64,000 nucleotides of DNA from Mycobacterium botniense (GCF_010723305.1 NZ_BLKW01000004.1:1674001-1738000); one strand, 5' to 3'; counted from the stretch's first letter, positions 39,316 to 48,755 are shown. Numbers and translations are program-made. The notes: generated by a model not told the origin, from the sequence alone.

Positions 39316-42087
39316 GTGACCGGCGCGATGGCCGGCGCCGGCGGTGTCGGCGCGGAGCGCAGTTGGCGCGGCGCACGGACGCTGCTGGCCGGTCCGCTGA
39401 AATGGTTGGTGGGCGGACAATGTCTGGGCCAGCTCGCCGACGGGCTGGCCCAAATCACGTTCGCACAGTTTGTGCTGTTCGACATCGGGCGCGGCGCCAC
39501 GCCGGGCCGTATTGCCGCAGTGCTCGCGGTGACCTTGCTTCCATTCAGCCTTGTCGGCCCTGCCGCGGGAGTGCTGATCGATCGCTGGGACCGGCGACGC
39601 ACACTGATCACCGTCTCGGTGCTGCGGGCTGTGCTCACCGGGGCCGGGATCGTCACAGTTTCGGCGCGGTCGGCGGCCGCGGCGTTCATCGAAGTGTTGG
39701 TGCTGCTGTCATTCTCGCGGTTCGTGTTGGCGGCCAAGGGCGCCGCGCTGCCGCGGACGGTGCCGATCGCCGATCTGGTCACCGGTAACGCCGTATCCGC
39801 GCTGGCGGGGATGAGCGCATCGTTTCTGGGGGCGGTCGGCGGGTCGCTGATCGTGGGCCGGTCGACTGCGGCGGGTTTTGTGCTCGCGGCGGTGTGCTAC
39901 CTGGCGGCTTGCGTCGCGTTCACCCGGCTTCCCGATGTGGGTGGCCGGCAACGGAGCGGGCTGCTCGCCCGGTTCAGGCAGCTCGCCGCTGAACTCGCCC
40001 AGGGGATACGGGCGGTGGCCGGGGAGCCCGCTATCCGGTGGCCGCTGCTCGCGGTCGCGGCACATCGACTGCTTCTGGGCGCCGGATTCGTGGTGCTGGT
40101 GCTGATCGCCGATTCCCGCTACAACCTGCGGATTTCCGGGTACGGGGTGGCGCTGGCGGCGACCGGGCTGGCGGCATTCGCCGGGACGCTGGCCGCGCCG
40201 CCGCTGGCACGGCGATATTCGGCGGTGGCGCTGGTGCCCGCCGCGTTTCTGCCCGGCGCCGCCGCGGCCTATGCCGGCGGCCTGTTTCCGTCGCTGGCGG
40301 CACTGGTCTGCTGTGTGAGCGCGGCGGCGTTCGCGTTTCAGGTGCTCAAGATCGCGGTGGACGCGCTGGTCGGCGGCACCGCCTCCGACCAGGTGCGGGG
40401 GCGGGTGTTCGCCGTTTATGACGTGCTCTACAACGTCGCGTTCGTCACAGCGGGGCTGGCCCTGGTCCCGCTATGGCGAATCGGCCGGGAGCGTTGGCTG
40501 TTGTGGCTGATCGCCGCCGGTTTCGTGCTCGGCTGGTGGGTGGTGGGCGCGCTGATGCTGGGCTGGAGATGGCGCCGCCCGCACGCAGTGCGCCGACTCG
40601 GGGGCGCAGCGGGCCGACTCGGGGGCGCAGCGGGCCGACTCACCGCGCTGTGCGCCGGCGCGCTGCCCGCGCTGGCTTTTCCTGCCGTGTCATGGTGGTG
40701 GCTGGCCTGGATCGGTGTGGTGCCGCTGCTGCTGGTGGTGCGGGCCGCGCCGACCCCGCGGGAGGGCGGGCTGCGGGCGTGGTTGGGCCTTGCCGGCTAT
40801 GTGGCCGCAACACAGTGCTGGCTGCTGCCCAGTGCGGGTCCGCTACTGGCGGTGATGGCGGCCGTGGTGGGCGCGTTGTGGATCCCGTGGGGTTGGGCCA
40901 CGCAGCGGTTGCTGTCCGGGCAGCTGACGACGCGGCGGCTGCTCGCGGCGCTGCTCGTTGTGCCCAGCGCCTGGGTGCTGGCCGAGGCGGTGCGGTCGTG
41001 GCAAAGCCTGGGCGGCCCCTGGGCTTTGCTGGGCGCCTCGCAGTGGAATCAGCCCGCCACCCTGGTATCGGCCTCGCTGGGTGGGGTGTGGCTGACGAGC
41101 TTTCTGCTCATCGCGGCCAATACCGCGATCGCCGCGGCCATTCGGTGCCCTGGGATCTCGGCTCGGCTTTTCGCGCTGGGAATGGCGCTGGTGTGCGCCG
41201 GGCTCGGCCCGGCCTGGCTGCTGCTGCGACCGCCACCGTCGCCCGGCCCGACGGTGCGGGTGGCCCTGGTGCAGCCCGGCGATATCACCGATTCGGCCGC
41301 CCGTCAGGCGGCAAGCGAAGCCATCACAGCAACCCTGGCAGGACAACGCCCGGATTTGGTCGTCTGGGGTGAGAGCAGTATCGGGATTGACCTCGCCAGC
41401 CATCCGGCCGTGCTCGCCGGGTTGCGGCGCCTGTCCGCGCAGACCGGGGCCGACCTGCTGGTCAATGTCGATGCCCCGGCTCCCCACGGGGGAATCTACA
41501 AATCCGCCGTGCTGATCGGACCGAACGGAACCCTGGGCACCTACCGGAAACATCGTCTGGTGCCGTTCGGCGAATACGTCCCGCTGCGGCCCTTGCTCGG
41601 TTGGATTACCCAGCACACCAAGGCCGCCGCCCAAGACCGGCGGCGCGGAACCGGGCCGGTGGTGCTGCACGCCGGGACGCTGGCGATCGGGCCGTTGATC
41701 AGCTTCGAGGCCACCTTCTCCGATCTGCCCCGCCGCGAGGTACAGCTCGGCGCCGAGCTCTTGGTCTACCAAAGCTCCACGTCGACGTTCCAGGGCAGCT
41801 GGGCCCAGCCCCAGTTAGCCGGTGATGTCGCGGTGCATGCGGTAGAGGTGGGCCACCCGGCGGTGCACGCGAGCTTATCCGGAGACAGTTCAGCCTTCGA
41901 TGCGCACGGCCGGCTACTGGCGTGGTGCCCGTCCACGTATCGGGGTGCGGCGGTGGTTGACGTGCCGCTCGAGACGTTCAACACGGTGTACGTGCGGTTC
42001 GGCGACTGGGTGCTGGCGATGGCCTGCTTTATCGTTGTCAGCGCCGGTGTCGTTGCGACACTGCGGTTTCGGCGTGGAAGCGCATAG
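39316..42087 (+). CDS. fusion of an MFS-like transporter with an apolipoprotein N-acyltransferase-like domain, Cys-to-Ser at the nucleophile
   Basis: 923 residues. Residues about 20-430 are a 12-helix major-facilitator region (GVLIDRWDRRRTLITVS; DQVRGRVFAVYDVLYN). A short duplicated linker (RRLGGAAG twice) follows. Residues about 440-920 resemble Lnt: membrane helices, then a nitrilase domain with VVWGESS (Glu) and YRKHRLVPFGEYVP (Lys). The third catalytic position, normally ICYE, reads ISFE, so the nucleophilic Cys is Ser. N-acylation of lipoproteins is therefore doubtful. The GTG start at 39316 is used, and an in-frame ATG follows at 39328. Confidence 0.85.
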   Translation: MTGAMAGAGGVGAERSWRGARTLLAGPLKWLVGGQCLGQLADGLAQITFAQFVLFDIGRGATPGRIAAVLAVTLLPFSLVGPAAGVLIDRWDRRRTLITVSVLRAVLTGAGIVTVSARSAAAAFIEVLVLLSFSRFVLAAKGAALPRTVPIADLVTGNAVSALAGMSASFLGAVGGSLIVGRSTAAGFVLAAVCYLAACVAFTRLPDVGGRQRSGLLARFRQLAAELAQGIRAVAGEPAIRWPLLAVAAHRLLLGAGFVVLVLIADSRYNLRISGYGVALAATGLAAFAGTLAAPPLARRYSAVALVPAAFLPGAAAAYAGGLFPSLAALVCCVSAAAFAFQVLKIAVDALVGGTASDQVRGRVFAVYDVLYNVAFVTAGLALVPLWRIGRERWLLWLIAAGFVLGWWVVGALMLGWRWRRPHAVRRLGGAAGRLGGAAGRLTALCAGALPALAFPAVSWWWLAWIGVVPLLLVVRAAPTPREGGLRAWLGLAGYVAATQCWLLPSAGPLLAVMAAVVGALWIPWGWATQRLLSGQLTTRRLLAALLVVPSAWVLAEAVRSWQSLGGPWALLGASQWNQPATLVSASLGGVWLTSFLLIAANTAIAAAIRCPGISARLFALGMALVCAGLGPAWLLLRPPPSPGPTVRVALVQPGDITDSAARQAASEAITATLAGQRPDLVVWGESSIGIDLASHPAVLAGLRRLSAQTGADLLVNVDAPAPHGGIYKSAVLIGPNGTLGTYRKHRLVPFGEYVPLRPLLGWITQHTKAAAQDRRRGTGPVVLHAGTLAIGPLISFEATFSDLPRREVQLGAELLVYQSSTSTFQGSWAQPQLAGDVAVHAVEVGHPAVHASLSGDSSAFDAHGRLLAWCPSTYRGAAVVDVPLETFNTVYVRFGDWVLAMACFIVVSAGVVATLRFRRGSA

Positions 42088-42106
42088 CGCGACGGCGCCT
42101 GCCCAG

Positions 42107-43336
42107 TCACGACCGGTCTTCGATCTGTCTTCGCGCCTGATCGATGCTCGCATCGATCAGCCGGTCGATTGAGCCCGAATAGGTTGGCGACGGCGGCTTT
42201 CCGGCTAGCTCCGCAATAGCTTGCTGCTCATCGCCGATATCGGCGGCGTCGAGGTTTTCGGCCATGCGCGCGGAGTTGACCTGCAGCCCGGCGAGCAGGT
42301 CGCTGCACTGCGAACCCGCGACGACGGTACGGCGCGCCAGTGTGCGCAGAGTGTCCCACTCGGCGTGCCAGGCGCCGTCGGGTCGTTCGTCGTTGGCCAA
42401 TGCGGCCGCAGTATGCAGAGTCGCCGCCAGCTGGGGGGCCGCAATAGCGGCTCGCCGCACCAAAATCGACAACACCGGATTGCGCTTGTGCGGCACCGTC
42501 AATGACTCATCGCCCCGCGTGTTTATCGATTCACCCAGCTCAGCGATTTCCGGGCGGACGAGGATCACGACATCCGATGCGATACGGCCCCACGCGTCGG
42601 TGCACACCACCAGGGCGTCAGCGGCGGCGGTTATCGGTGTTCGGGTGGTATGCCAGGGCACGCCGGTGTCTAATCCCAAAACAGTCGCTACGCTTTCCAC
42701 AATGCGGGCAGCCGTCTCCACCGGATCATCCGAACCCGCAACGAGGGTTGCTAATTCTGTTGTCGCAGCTAATGTTCCCGCTGCACCGCCGATTTGCGCC
42801 GGTGTGGCCAAAGCGCTGAGCTGCTGATAGGCGTGGGTGACACCGTTCAACCAGCCGGCGACCTTGGCCCCGAATGTGGTCGGCACCGCGTGCTGGGTCA
42901 GCGTTCGGGCCACCATCGCAGTGCCGCGATGCGTCGCCGCCAGCGTGCACAGCGTCGAAATCTGTTCGGCAAGCAGCGGTAGAAGAAATCTGGCGACAGC
43001 ACGGACGGCCACCATGAGGGCAGTGTCGAGAACATCCTGGCTAGTGAGCCCGCGGTGAATCCATTGTGCAGCAACTGCGTCGGCCCGGTCACGTAACAGC
43101 GCCACCAACCCGATCACCGGGTTGCCGCCCGCTTCGGAAGTGAGCGCAAGCATTTCGCAGTCCTGCTCCCCCACCAGCTGCCCCAGGTCGACGGCGGCGC
43201 ATTCCACAGGCGCTAACCCGGCGGCCGCCAGCGCGCTCAACCAGGCGGACTCCACCGCGACCATCGCCTGCACCAACGCCTGATCGGTCATCAAATCCCC
43301 GGCACGCTGGTCTCCGGGCCACAGCAGGTTGGTCAT
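42107..43336 (-). CDS. fumarase/aspartase-superfamily lyase, 3-carboxymuconate cycloisomerase-like
   Basis: 409 residues. The conserved superfamily signature appears as GDESLTVPHKRNPVLS (normally GSSxMPxKxNP). An upstream TSQDVLDTALM segment carries the catalytic His/Thr region, and ARTLTQHAVPTTFGAKVAGW matches PcaB. No other protocatechuate-pathway gene is nearby, so it may serve another cycloisomerase or lyase reaction. It is convergent with the MFS-Lnt gene (19-bp gap). Confidence 0.85.
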   Translation of the reverse strand: MTNLLWPGDQRAGDLMTDQALVQAMVAVESAWLSALAAAGLAPVECAAVDLGQLVGEQDCEMLALTSEAGGNPVIGLVALLRDRADAVAAQWIHRGLTSQDVLDTALMVAVRAVARFLLPLLAEQISTLCTLAATHRGTAMVARTLTQHAVPTTFGAKVAGWLNGVTHAYQQLSALATPAQIGGAAGTLAATTELATLVAGSDDPVETAARIVESVATVLGLDTGVPWHTTRTPITAAADALVVCTDAWGRIASDVVILVRPEIAELGESINTRGDESLTVPHKRNPVLSILVRRAAIAAPQLAATLHTAAALANDERPDGAWHAEWDTLRTLARRTVVAGSQCSDLLAGLQVNSARMAENLDAADIGDEQQAIAELAGKPPSPTYSGSIDRLIDASIDQARRQIEDRS

Positions 43337-43676
43337 TGCTTCACTCCGTCGAACACCGGGAACGCGTTACCTCCCAAGGCTGGAAACGCTTTCGGCGGCA
43401 GAGACCGGCCCGGGCGGTCACACCGCAACGGGGCCCGGTCACCGAGTTGAACTTCACCCCACCTCTGCGACGTGGTCGGCGAGTGCGCATCCCTAAGCTT
43501 CGCACGCCGGCCCTCCACACGGGCGCCGGCCGACACAACAGTGGTCTGAGGCCGGTCTGTTCTCGCCTGACGATGCTGACGCGGCCGCGGCCCACCCGGC
43601 TGAGAACAGGCGGGTGGTCACACCGCTCATGGTGGGCTGGCATCGGGTGCCGCCCTCAGTCCGGCGACGCGGGCGA
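43337..43676. other. 340 bp between two divergent/tandem genes; nothing seen
   Basis: Short frames only, no DosR-like box and no strong palindrome recognised. It presumably holds the promoter of the cycloisomerase-like gene and the 3' end region of the YihY gene. Confidence 0.5.
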
Positions 43677-44675
43677 TTAGGCCGGCGCCACCGCGTGCCG
43701 CGGCTCCTCCAGCGGCTGACGATCGGCGTCACTGCTGAACGTCACCCCGACGGTTTCCTCCGGACGCCGTTCCTCCATTTTCGCCAGCATGATGAACGCT
43801 TTTTTGTCCGCTGCGGTGAAGGGAGGCTGGGTCATCGAACGGGGCCAGAGCCGATATCGCAGAACCACGTTGATTTCTGCCGCCAGCAGTGTCAGGCGAG
43901 CCCCGAGATACAGCCACGACACGAGGCCGATCGTGATGGCGAAGAAACCATAGACCTCGGTGGCGTGGATCAGCACGTATCGAACGTAAACGTCTCCGAC
44001 CGCCTGCAGGATCTCCCAGAACACTGTTGCGACCGCCGCGCCGACCGCGACATCGCGGACCCGCACCCTGGCCGCGGTCAGCAGCGCGAAGGCGGCGAGG
44101 AACACGGCGAAATTGACCAGCGATGACGCCGCCCAGGACCACGCCTGATCCAGCGGACGGAATTGCGGCGCCATGCCGATCAGTGTGGTCGTCAGCAGAA
44201 TGCTGATCCCGATGAGCGCCAGGCTCGCAGAGCCCCGCAGCCGACGACCGACGAAGCCGGGCCACTCTTTGAAAGGCACATTCCAGATTGTGTTCATGGC
44301 GTTTTGGGCGGCCTGGCCGAAGCCCTGCGCACCGTATAGCGCACCGAAAACACCCAACACCAATGCCAATCCGCTACCCCGCAGCGGGTGGGCCGAACTG
44401 CGCATCTGGGCCCCGATGATCGGGAAATCGGCAAGCGCAGAACTCAACAGCCGGTGCTCGAGGGCGGGATGCCCGCTGAGAATGAAACCGAGAACCGTGG
44501 AAAACAACAGCAGCAGCGGAAAGATTGCGAACAGCGCGTAGAAGGCCATCGTACTGGCCTTTCCCCCGGCTTGATCGTTGCCAAATTTCTGAATGACCGC
44601 GAACGGCAGACCGACAACCGGGTGACGCTGCTGGAACCGGTCGATTCGGCGTATCACAACCTCCACGCGGTTCAT
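43677..44675 (-). CDS. YihY/BrkB-family inner membrane protein
   Basis: 332 residues, six to seven membrane helices, with family motifs KASTMAFYALFAIFPLLLL and GSGLALVLGVFGALYGAQG. Other conserved parts are YGFFAITIGLVSWLYLGA and LTLLAAEINVVLRYR. The cytoplasmic tail contains a Lys/Glu-rich helix (KAFIMLAKMEERRPEETVG). The family was once called ribonuclease BN by mistake; the real function is unclear. Gene alone on its strand, 159 bp from the hemerythrin gene. Confidence 0.92.
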   Translation of the reverse strand: MNRVEVVIRRIDRFQQRHPVVGLPFAVIQKFGNDQAGGKASTMAFYALFAIFPLLLLFSTVLGFILSGHPALEHRLLSSALADFPIIGAQMRSSAHPLRGSGLALVLGVFGALYGAQGFGQAAQNAMNTIWNVPFKEWPGFVGRRLRGSASLALIGISILLTTTLIGMAPQFRPLDQAWSWAASSLVNFAVFLAAFALLTAARVRVRDVAVGAAVATVFWEILQAVGDVYVRYVLIHATEVYGFFAITIGLVSWLYLGARLTLLAAEINVVLRYRLWPRSMTQPPFTAADKKAFIMLAKMEERRPEETVGVTFSSDADRQPLEEPRHAVAPA

Positions 44676-44834
44676 GTCCGACCCTCCCGCGCTCTGAGCC
44701 CGCCAGCGATGACTCCTCCTCCCTACACCACACCGGGCGCAGTCAGTGAACGAATCGCGCGCAGTGCCCGAATAGGCGCAGGTTTGGCGGCATACCCGGA
44801 CGCCGGCGACCCCGCGGGCACACCGCAGACGGGT

Positions 44835-45320
44835 TCAGATCGCTTTCAGTGTTGCCATCTTGCCGCGCACGCGCAGTTTGTGGATGGTGGAGTTCCGCAG
44901 CTGCTCGATGCGTGCCGCCATCCGGCTACCCAACGTGTCAAGCTCGTCGTCGCTGAGCTGCACAGAAGGCGGGGCGGGAATCATGTCACGTTCTTCTTCG
45001 TCAGCGTGCGCTTCCAAAACGGTCGCGAACGAATGCCATTCGTCTTCATAGCTGGCCGCGCTCGGCGGAGTGCGCAACAGCACCGCCAGCTGGTCGTTGA
45101 TCTGACGGTGCTCGGCATGTGCGATGGCGACTAGCGCGCTGGCCGCCGACAATGCCGGGTAAAACAGATCGTCTTCGATGCGAAAATGGATATCCAGTTC
45201 GACGAGCAGCTCGTCGAGGTGCTGCTGCCGCTCGACGCTGCCCACCGGCGCCGAATCGATCTTTTTGATCAATCCCTTGATGGTCTGGTGATGATCATGC
45301 AGCACCTGGTAGGCGTTCAC
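44835..45320 (-). CDS. hemerythrin-like protein
   Basis: 161-residue four-helix bundle with a di-iron site. Iron ligands are visible in order: HDHHQTIKGLI, ELDIHFRIEDDLFYP, AEHRQINDQLAVLL and EAHADEEERDMIP. The GTG start overlaps the stop of the Rieske gene (GTGA), so they are coupled. It resembles Rv2633c in position. Mycobacterial hemerythrin-like proteins have been linked to peroxide/NO response; the O2-binding or catalase-like role is inferred from the family. Confidence 0.92.
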   Translation of the reverse strand: MNAYQVLHDHHQTIKGLIKKIDSAPVGSVERQQHLDELLVELDIHFRIEDDLFYPALSAASALVAIAHAEHRQINDQLAVLLRTPPSAASYEDEWHSFATVLEAHADEEERDMIPAPPSVQLSDDELDTLGSRMAARIEQLRNSTIHKLRVRGKMATLKAI

Positions 45321-46276
45321 TGAGCCACTCCTTGTCCAACCGGATTTCGCTTCCCGCCGCGCAACTCAACCATGCCGTCGACCAGCCGCACCTGGTAACA
45401 GGGCAGCGGGGCCACCGCCGGACCGCGCAGCACCTCACCCGACTCCACGTCGAACCGCGACCCGTGCCACGGGCACACGATGCGGCCCCGGTCAATCCAG
45501 CCGTCGGCCATCGGCGCTGCCAGATGCGGGCAGTACTCACCGACCGCTGTCACCTGTTGTCCGCTGCGGTACAAGACCAATCCCGCGCCGTTGAGCTGAA
45601 CCCGCTGCGGGCGCCCCTCGGCCAGCTCCTCCAGCCGCAGCACCGGTGTCCAGTCCGGCAGCTGCAGCCGCTTACCGGACTGGTCCATTCCCAGGCCCGC
45701 GTCGAACACCAGAGCCCCACCCAAATAGCTGCTGGCCATGGTGATTCCATAACCGACCGCACTGGCCGCGATCCCCCGCAGATGCCGCCCGCGGCGGCGC
45801 GCCCACCATGACCAGCCGTAGAGCACCATCGCGAGGGTGTTCAGCACCCCGTGCACCAGCCCGACACGGCGCGCCTGTTCGTGGGTGTGCTGCCAATCGG
45901 TCGCCCCGGTGACCGCCGCGCCCATATTGGCGGCGAACCCCATAGCCAGCGCATGTCGGGCAAACCGCGACACGTCGCGCACTTCCGCGGCTGGCCGGCC
46001 GGGCAGCGCGCTGAGCACGTCCAACGCCACGGTCGTTCCGATCGACCCGGTCGCCAGCGACGCCAACGCGGGGTGCAGTGGATGCCCGAGCCACACCCCG
46101 TGCAACACATTGGTCACCCGATCCCGGGCCCCGCCCAGCGCGTTGAACATGAAGGCCAGCACATGCTCGAGTCGGTAGCTGGGCCGATCCAGCCACTCCT
46201 GGCGCCCTAACAGCGACAGCACCCACATGCCCAGCCTGTGAATGCGGTTCTGCACACGCGGCGATCGCCCGGCCAT
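45317..46276 (-). CDS. membrane DUF2231 protein with C-terminal Rieske 2Fe-2S domain
   Basis: 319 residues from ATG 46276 (GTG 46282 also possible). The N-terminal half is DUF2231 with about four membrane helices (GHPLHPALASLATGS onward). The Rieske domain (about 210-315) has CPHLAAPMADG and CPWHGSRFD, the two Cys-x-His pairs that bind the 2Fe-2S cluster. The cluster domain is probably cytosolic, next to the coupled hemerythrin. A membrane electron-transfer module feeding a di-iron protein is plausible but inferred. Confidence 0.92.
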   Translation of the reverse strand: MAGRSPRVQNRIHRLGMWVLSLLGRQEWLDRPSYRLEHVLAFMFNALGGARDRVTNVLHGVWLGHPLHPALASLATGSIGTTVALDVLSALPGRPAAEVRDVSRFARHALAMGFAANMGAAVTGATDWQHTHEQARRVGLVHGVLNTLAMVLYGWSWWARRRGRHLRGIAASAVGYGITMASSYLGGALVFDAGLGMDQSGKRLQLPDWTPVLRLEELAEGRPQRVQLNGAGLVLYRSGQQVTAVGEYCPHLAAPMADGWIDRGRIVCPWHGSRFDVESGEVLRGPAVAPLPCYQVRLVDGMVELRGGKRNPVGQGVAQ

Positions 46277-46742
46277 GAGCACCAGCCTTTCCGCAGTTTT
46301 TCCGCCAGCATTTCCGTAAATGCGGAGATTAGTTCATGCGATAGACGCACTGTTTTGCATAATCCCCGGCAGAATGATACACAGCACCGCAAATGCGGTT
46401 CAGAGACTCCGTTACATCACCGTACCCCTGAAAGGCTACTACTGGCTAGACCACGCAGCTAACTCACAGGAATGCCGTCGTTGCGCCGGACGTGTTGGCG
46501 CAGGTGGTATTTCGCCTGGGCTGATCCGCTCATCAGCCGGATCGGCGGTGGCGTGTGCCGGGGTACCAACGTCACAGCGTCATCGACACCTGCGATAAGA
46601 AGACGTCGAGGCGTCACGGAATCGGTGACGGCCCAGACGAAGCGGGCGCTGCCGGCGCCAACTCAGGTCGGGCCAGGGGTTGCCGGTCGACACGGGCGCC
46701 GCCGAGTGCAGCCCGGCGCACCGCATCAGGCATGCTTGAGCC
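46277..46742. other. 466 bp between the Rieske and DedA genes; no gene seen
   Basis: It should contain the promoters of both divergent units. No DosR-like box or long palindrome was recognised; a modestly AT-rich patch lies near 46300-46400. Confidence 0.5.
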
Positions 46743-47402
46743 ATGACGGTGGAATCCCTGCTACAGGCGATCCCGCCGCTGACGGTCTACGCGGTGGTCG
46801 GAGCTGTGGTAGGGATCGAAAGCCTGGGCATTCCGCTGCCGGGCGAGATCGTACTCGTCAGCGCCGCGCTGTTGTCGTCACATCATGAGCTGGCCGTCAA
46901 CCCGATCGGCGTCGGCGTCGCCGGGGTGATCGGCGCGGCGGTCGGTGATTCGATCGGCTACACGGTCGGGCGCCGGCTGGGCATGCCACTCTTCGATCGG
47001 CTGGGCCGCCGATTTCCGAAGCACTTCGGTCCGGGACACGTCGCGTTCGCGGAGCGCTTGTTCGACCGCTGGGGTATGCGGGCAGTGTTCTTCGGCCGGT
47101 TCATCGCGTTGCTGCGGATATTCGCCGGACCGCTCGCGGGCGCATTAAAGATGCGCTATCCGCGTTTTTTGTCAGCCAATGTCGCAGGCGCGATCTGCTG
47201 GGCCGGCGGCACCACCGCACTCGTCTATTACGCCGGTGTGGCCGCTGAACGCTGGCTGGAGCGTTCCTCGTGGATTGCGCTCATCGTCGCCGTCGTCGCC
47301 GGACTGATCGCTGCCGCGCTGCTGCGCGAGCGCACGTCACGGGTGATCGCCGCGCTGGAAGCAGAGCATTACCGCACATCCGACACACCGACAGCGAGCT
47401 GA
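46743..47402 (+). CDS. DedA-family membrane protein
   Basis: 219 residues. The family core is VVGIESLGIPLPGEIVLVSA (the E-x-x-x-P-x-P-x-E element) and FGRFIALLRIFAGPLAGALKM (the FxRxxPxxR-like element). Five membrane helices are predicted. DedA proteins contribute to membrane lipid flipping and proton-motive-force homeostasis. It corresponds in position to Rv2637 and is followed by the STAS gene, as in M. tuberculosis, marking the return to the backbone. Confidence 0.93.
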   Translation: MTVESLLQAIPPLTVYAVVGAVVGIESLGIPLPGEIVLVSAALLSSHHELAVNPIGVGVAGVIGAAVGDSIGYTVGRRLGMPLFDRLGRRFPKHFGPGHVAFAERLFDRWGMRAVFFGRFIALLRIFAGPLAGALKMRYPRFLSANVAGAICWAGGTTALVYYAGVAAERWLERSSWIALIVAVVAGLIAAALLRERTSRVIAALEAEHYRTSDTPTAS

Positions 47403-47493
47403 ACGGGGGCAAACGGGCGTCCTGCAGACGACCCACCCACGATGGTGCTCGATCAGCAGGCGCACCATGCCCTGGGCGCGGTGCGCGGCCTCC

Positions 47494-47538
47494 AGGTCAC
47501 CCTCGGGCAGGTCACCCTCGGGCGGGTCACCCTCGGGC
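47494..47538. repeat. three tandem 15-bp repeats
   Basis: Unit AGGTCACCCTCGGGC; copies 1 and 2 identical, copy 3 differs at its first base. Non-coding, downstream of the dedA-like gene. Confidence 0.85.
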
Positions 47539-47660
47539 GGCGATGATGGCCGCCTTCCTCAGGATGTGCCAGGACCGTGCGATCACCTGATCGGTGCCTA
47601 CCACGCGAACACCGGCGCAGGACAGCTCATCAGCGGTGCTGACACCGCGTTTACGCGTTC

Positions 47661-47732
47661 GATAGCGATTTCGATAGCGATTTCGATAGCGATTTCGATA
47701 GCGATTTCGATAGCGATTTCGATAGCGATATT
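47661..47732. repeat. tandem 12-bp repeat, five perfect units plus a partial
   Basis: Unit GATAGCGATTTC from 47661 to 47720, then GATAGCGATA. Twelve is divisible by three, so frames across it read as short dipeptide-like repeats; these are probably not proteins. A likely variable-number locus. Confidence 0.9.
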
Positions 47733-47836
47733 GCCGCGACGGCGCGCCCCGAGATCGCCTTACCGTACTCTTATCGCCCACGTGTAGACAGACCGGAGTG
47801 TCTCGTTATAGAAATGAGACTTCCAGCAGTGACGTT

Positions 47837-47896
47837 CTGTCTTCAGATGCGTAGGACAGGCAGACCCTGTCTTCAGATGCGTAGGACGGGCATCCA
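47837..47896. repeat. 30-bp direct repeat, two copies
   Basis: The two units begin CTGTCTTCAGATGCGTAGGA at 47837 and 47867 and diverge slightly at the end. They lie just upstream of the STAS gene, within 40-100 bp of its start, so copy number could affect its expression. Confidence 0.8.
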
Positions 47897-47934
47897 TCGC
47901 TGCGCTTTAGGCGCTAGCCGATTAGGAGTCCACC

Positions 47935-48366
47935 ATGAATATGCCCATCGCAGAACGATCTTCTGGCCATGTGATGCTCAGCACTCGTTTGATTTCGGAG
48001 CTGGGCGACGCACACAGCACCCTGCGAGCGACCACCCAGCGCAACGGCTCTGCGGTCATGGTCTACGCCGGCGGCGAGATCGACGCCTGTAACGAAAGCA
48101 CCTGGCGACGCCTGCTGGCGGAGGCGTCCGCCGCAGTCACCACACCGGGACCCTTGGTCATCGACACCAACGGGGTGGATTTCATGGCCTGCTGCGCGTT
48201 CGCAGTGCTCGCGGACGAGGCAGATCGATGCCTGCGCCGCGGTGTCGATCTGCGCCTGGTGAGCCGTGAGCCGATCGTGCCCCGGATCGTCGCGGCCTGC
48301 GGGCTGAGCGAAATGCTGCCGGTTTACCCGAGCATGGATGCCGCCTTGTCGGCAACCGCTCCCTGA
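47935..48366 (+). CDS. STAS-domain anti-sigma-factor antagonist-like protein
   Basis: 143 residues with a STAS domain (about 40-135). The phospho-acceptor region reads LVIDTNGVDFMACCAFAVLADEA; the Ser normally phosphorylated (D-S-S/T or SxG) is replaced by Cys (ACCA), so classical kinase control may be lost. It corresponds in position to Rv2638. It lies 38 bp downstream of two 30-bp direct repeats. A partner-switching role is inferred from the family. Confidence 0.85.
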   Translation: MNMPIAERSSGHVMLSTRLISELGDAHSTLRATTQRNGSAVMVYAGGEIDACNESTWRRLLAEASAAVTTPGPLVIDTNGVDFMACCAFAVLADEADRCLRRGVDLRLVSREPIVPRIVAACGLSEMLPVYPSMDAALSATAP

Positions 48367-48755
48367 CGCCGGGTGTGACCACCCTCGATCACGCATCGTC
48401 GATGTCCATCGGCAGATCCATGGGGCTGGAAGTGTTTTGCCTGAGGACGTAGAGGTTCTTGGCGCGTTGTACCGGCGGCAATCAGCGGGGCGACGGCGGG
48501 GCACGACCAGAGAATGTGCGGATGAGCGCCGTCAGCCGCCCGCTGATGCGTGTGGATCACAGCGCTGCGGGCCCAGACGGGCCCGTCACCGCGTGCCGGG
48601 CTGACCGTCTCGCAGCTGTCGGCCGGTTCCGGCACCCATCTGCCGCTCAAGTGATGAATCCGGAACGCCGCACTCCTCAGCGCTCATCCACAGACCCCAC
48701 TTCGTCCACAACCGCTGCCGGCGGGCGGCCGACTGTCGGAACCACCGGCTATTAT
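48367..48755. other. 389 bp upstream of the HNH gene; no convincing gene
   Basis: A frame is open into the HNH gene but has no family similarity before ATG 48762. No other signal recognised apart from the SOS box at the end. Confidence 0.5.

Noticed and set aside
42107..43336. Adenylosuccinate lyase (purB)
   Set aside because: The signature and TLTQHAVPTTFG region fit the carboxymuconate cycloisomerase branch better, and the protein is too divergent for a core purine enzyme.
47467..47787. A protein with Ile-Ser-Ile-Ala repeats
   Set aside because: It is created by the 12-bp tandem repeat; no homology, no ribosome site.
47494..47896. CRISPR array
   Set aside because: Units are head-to-tail without spacers, and short; no cas genes nearby.
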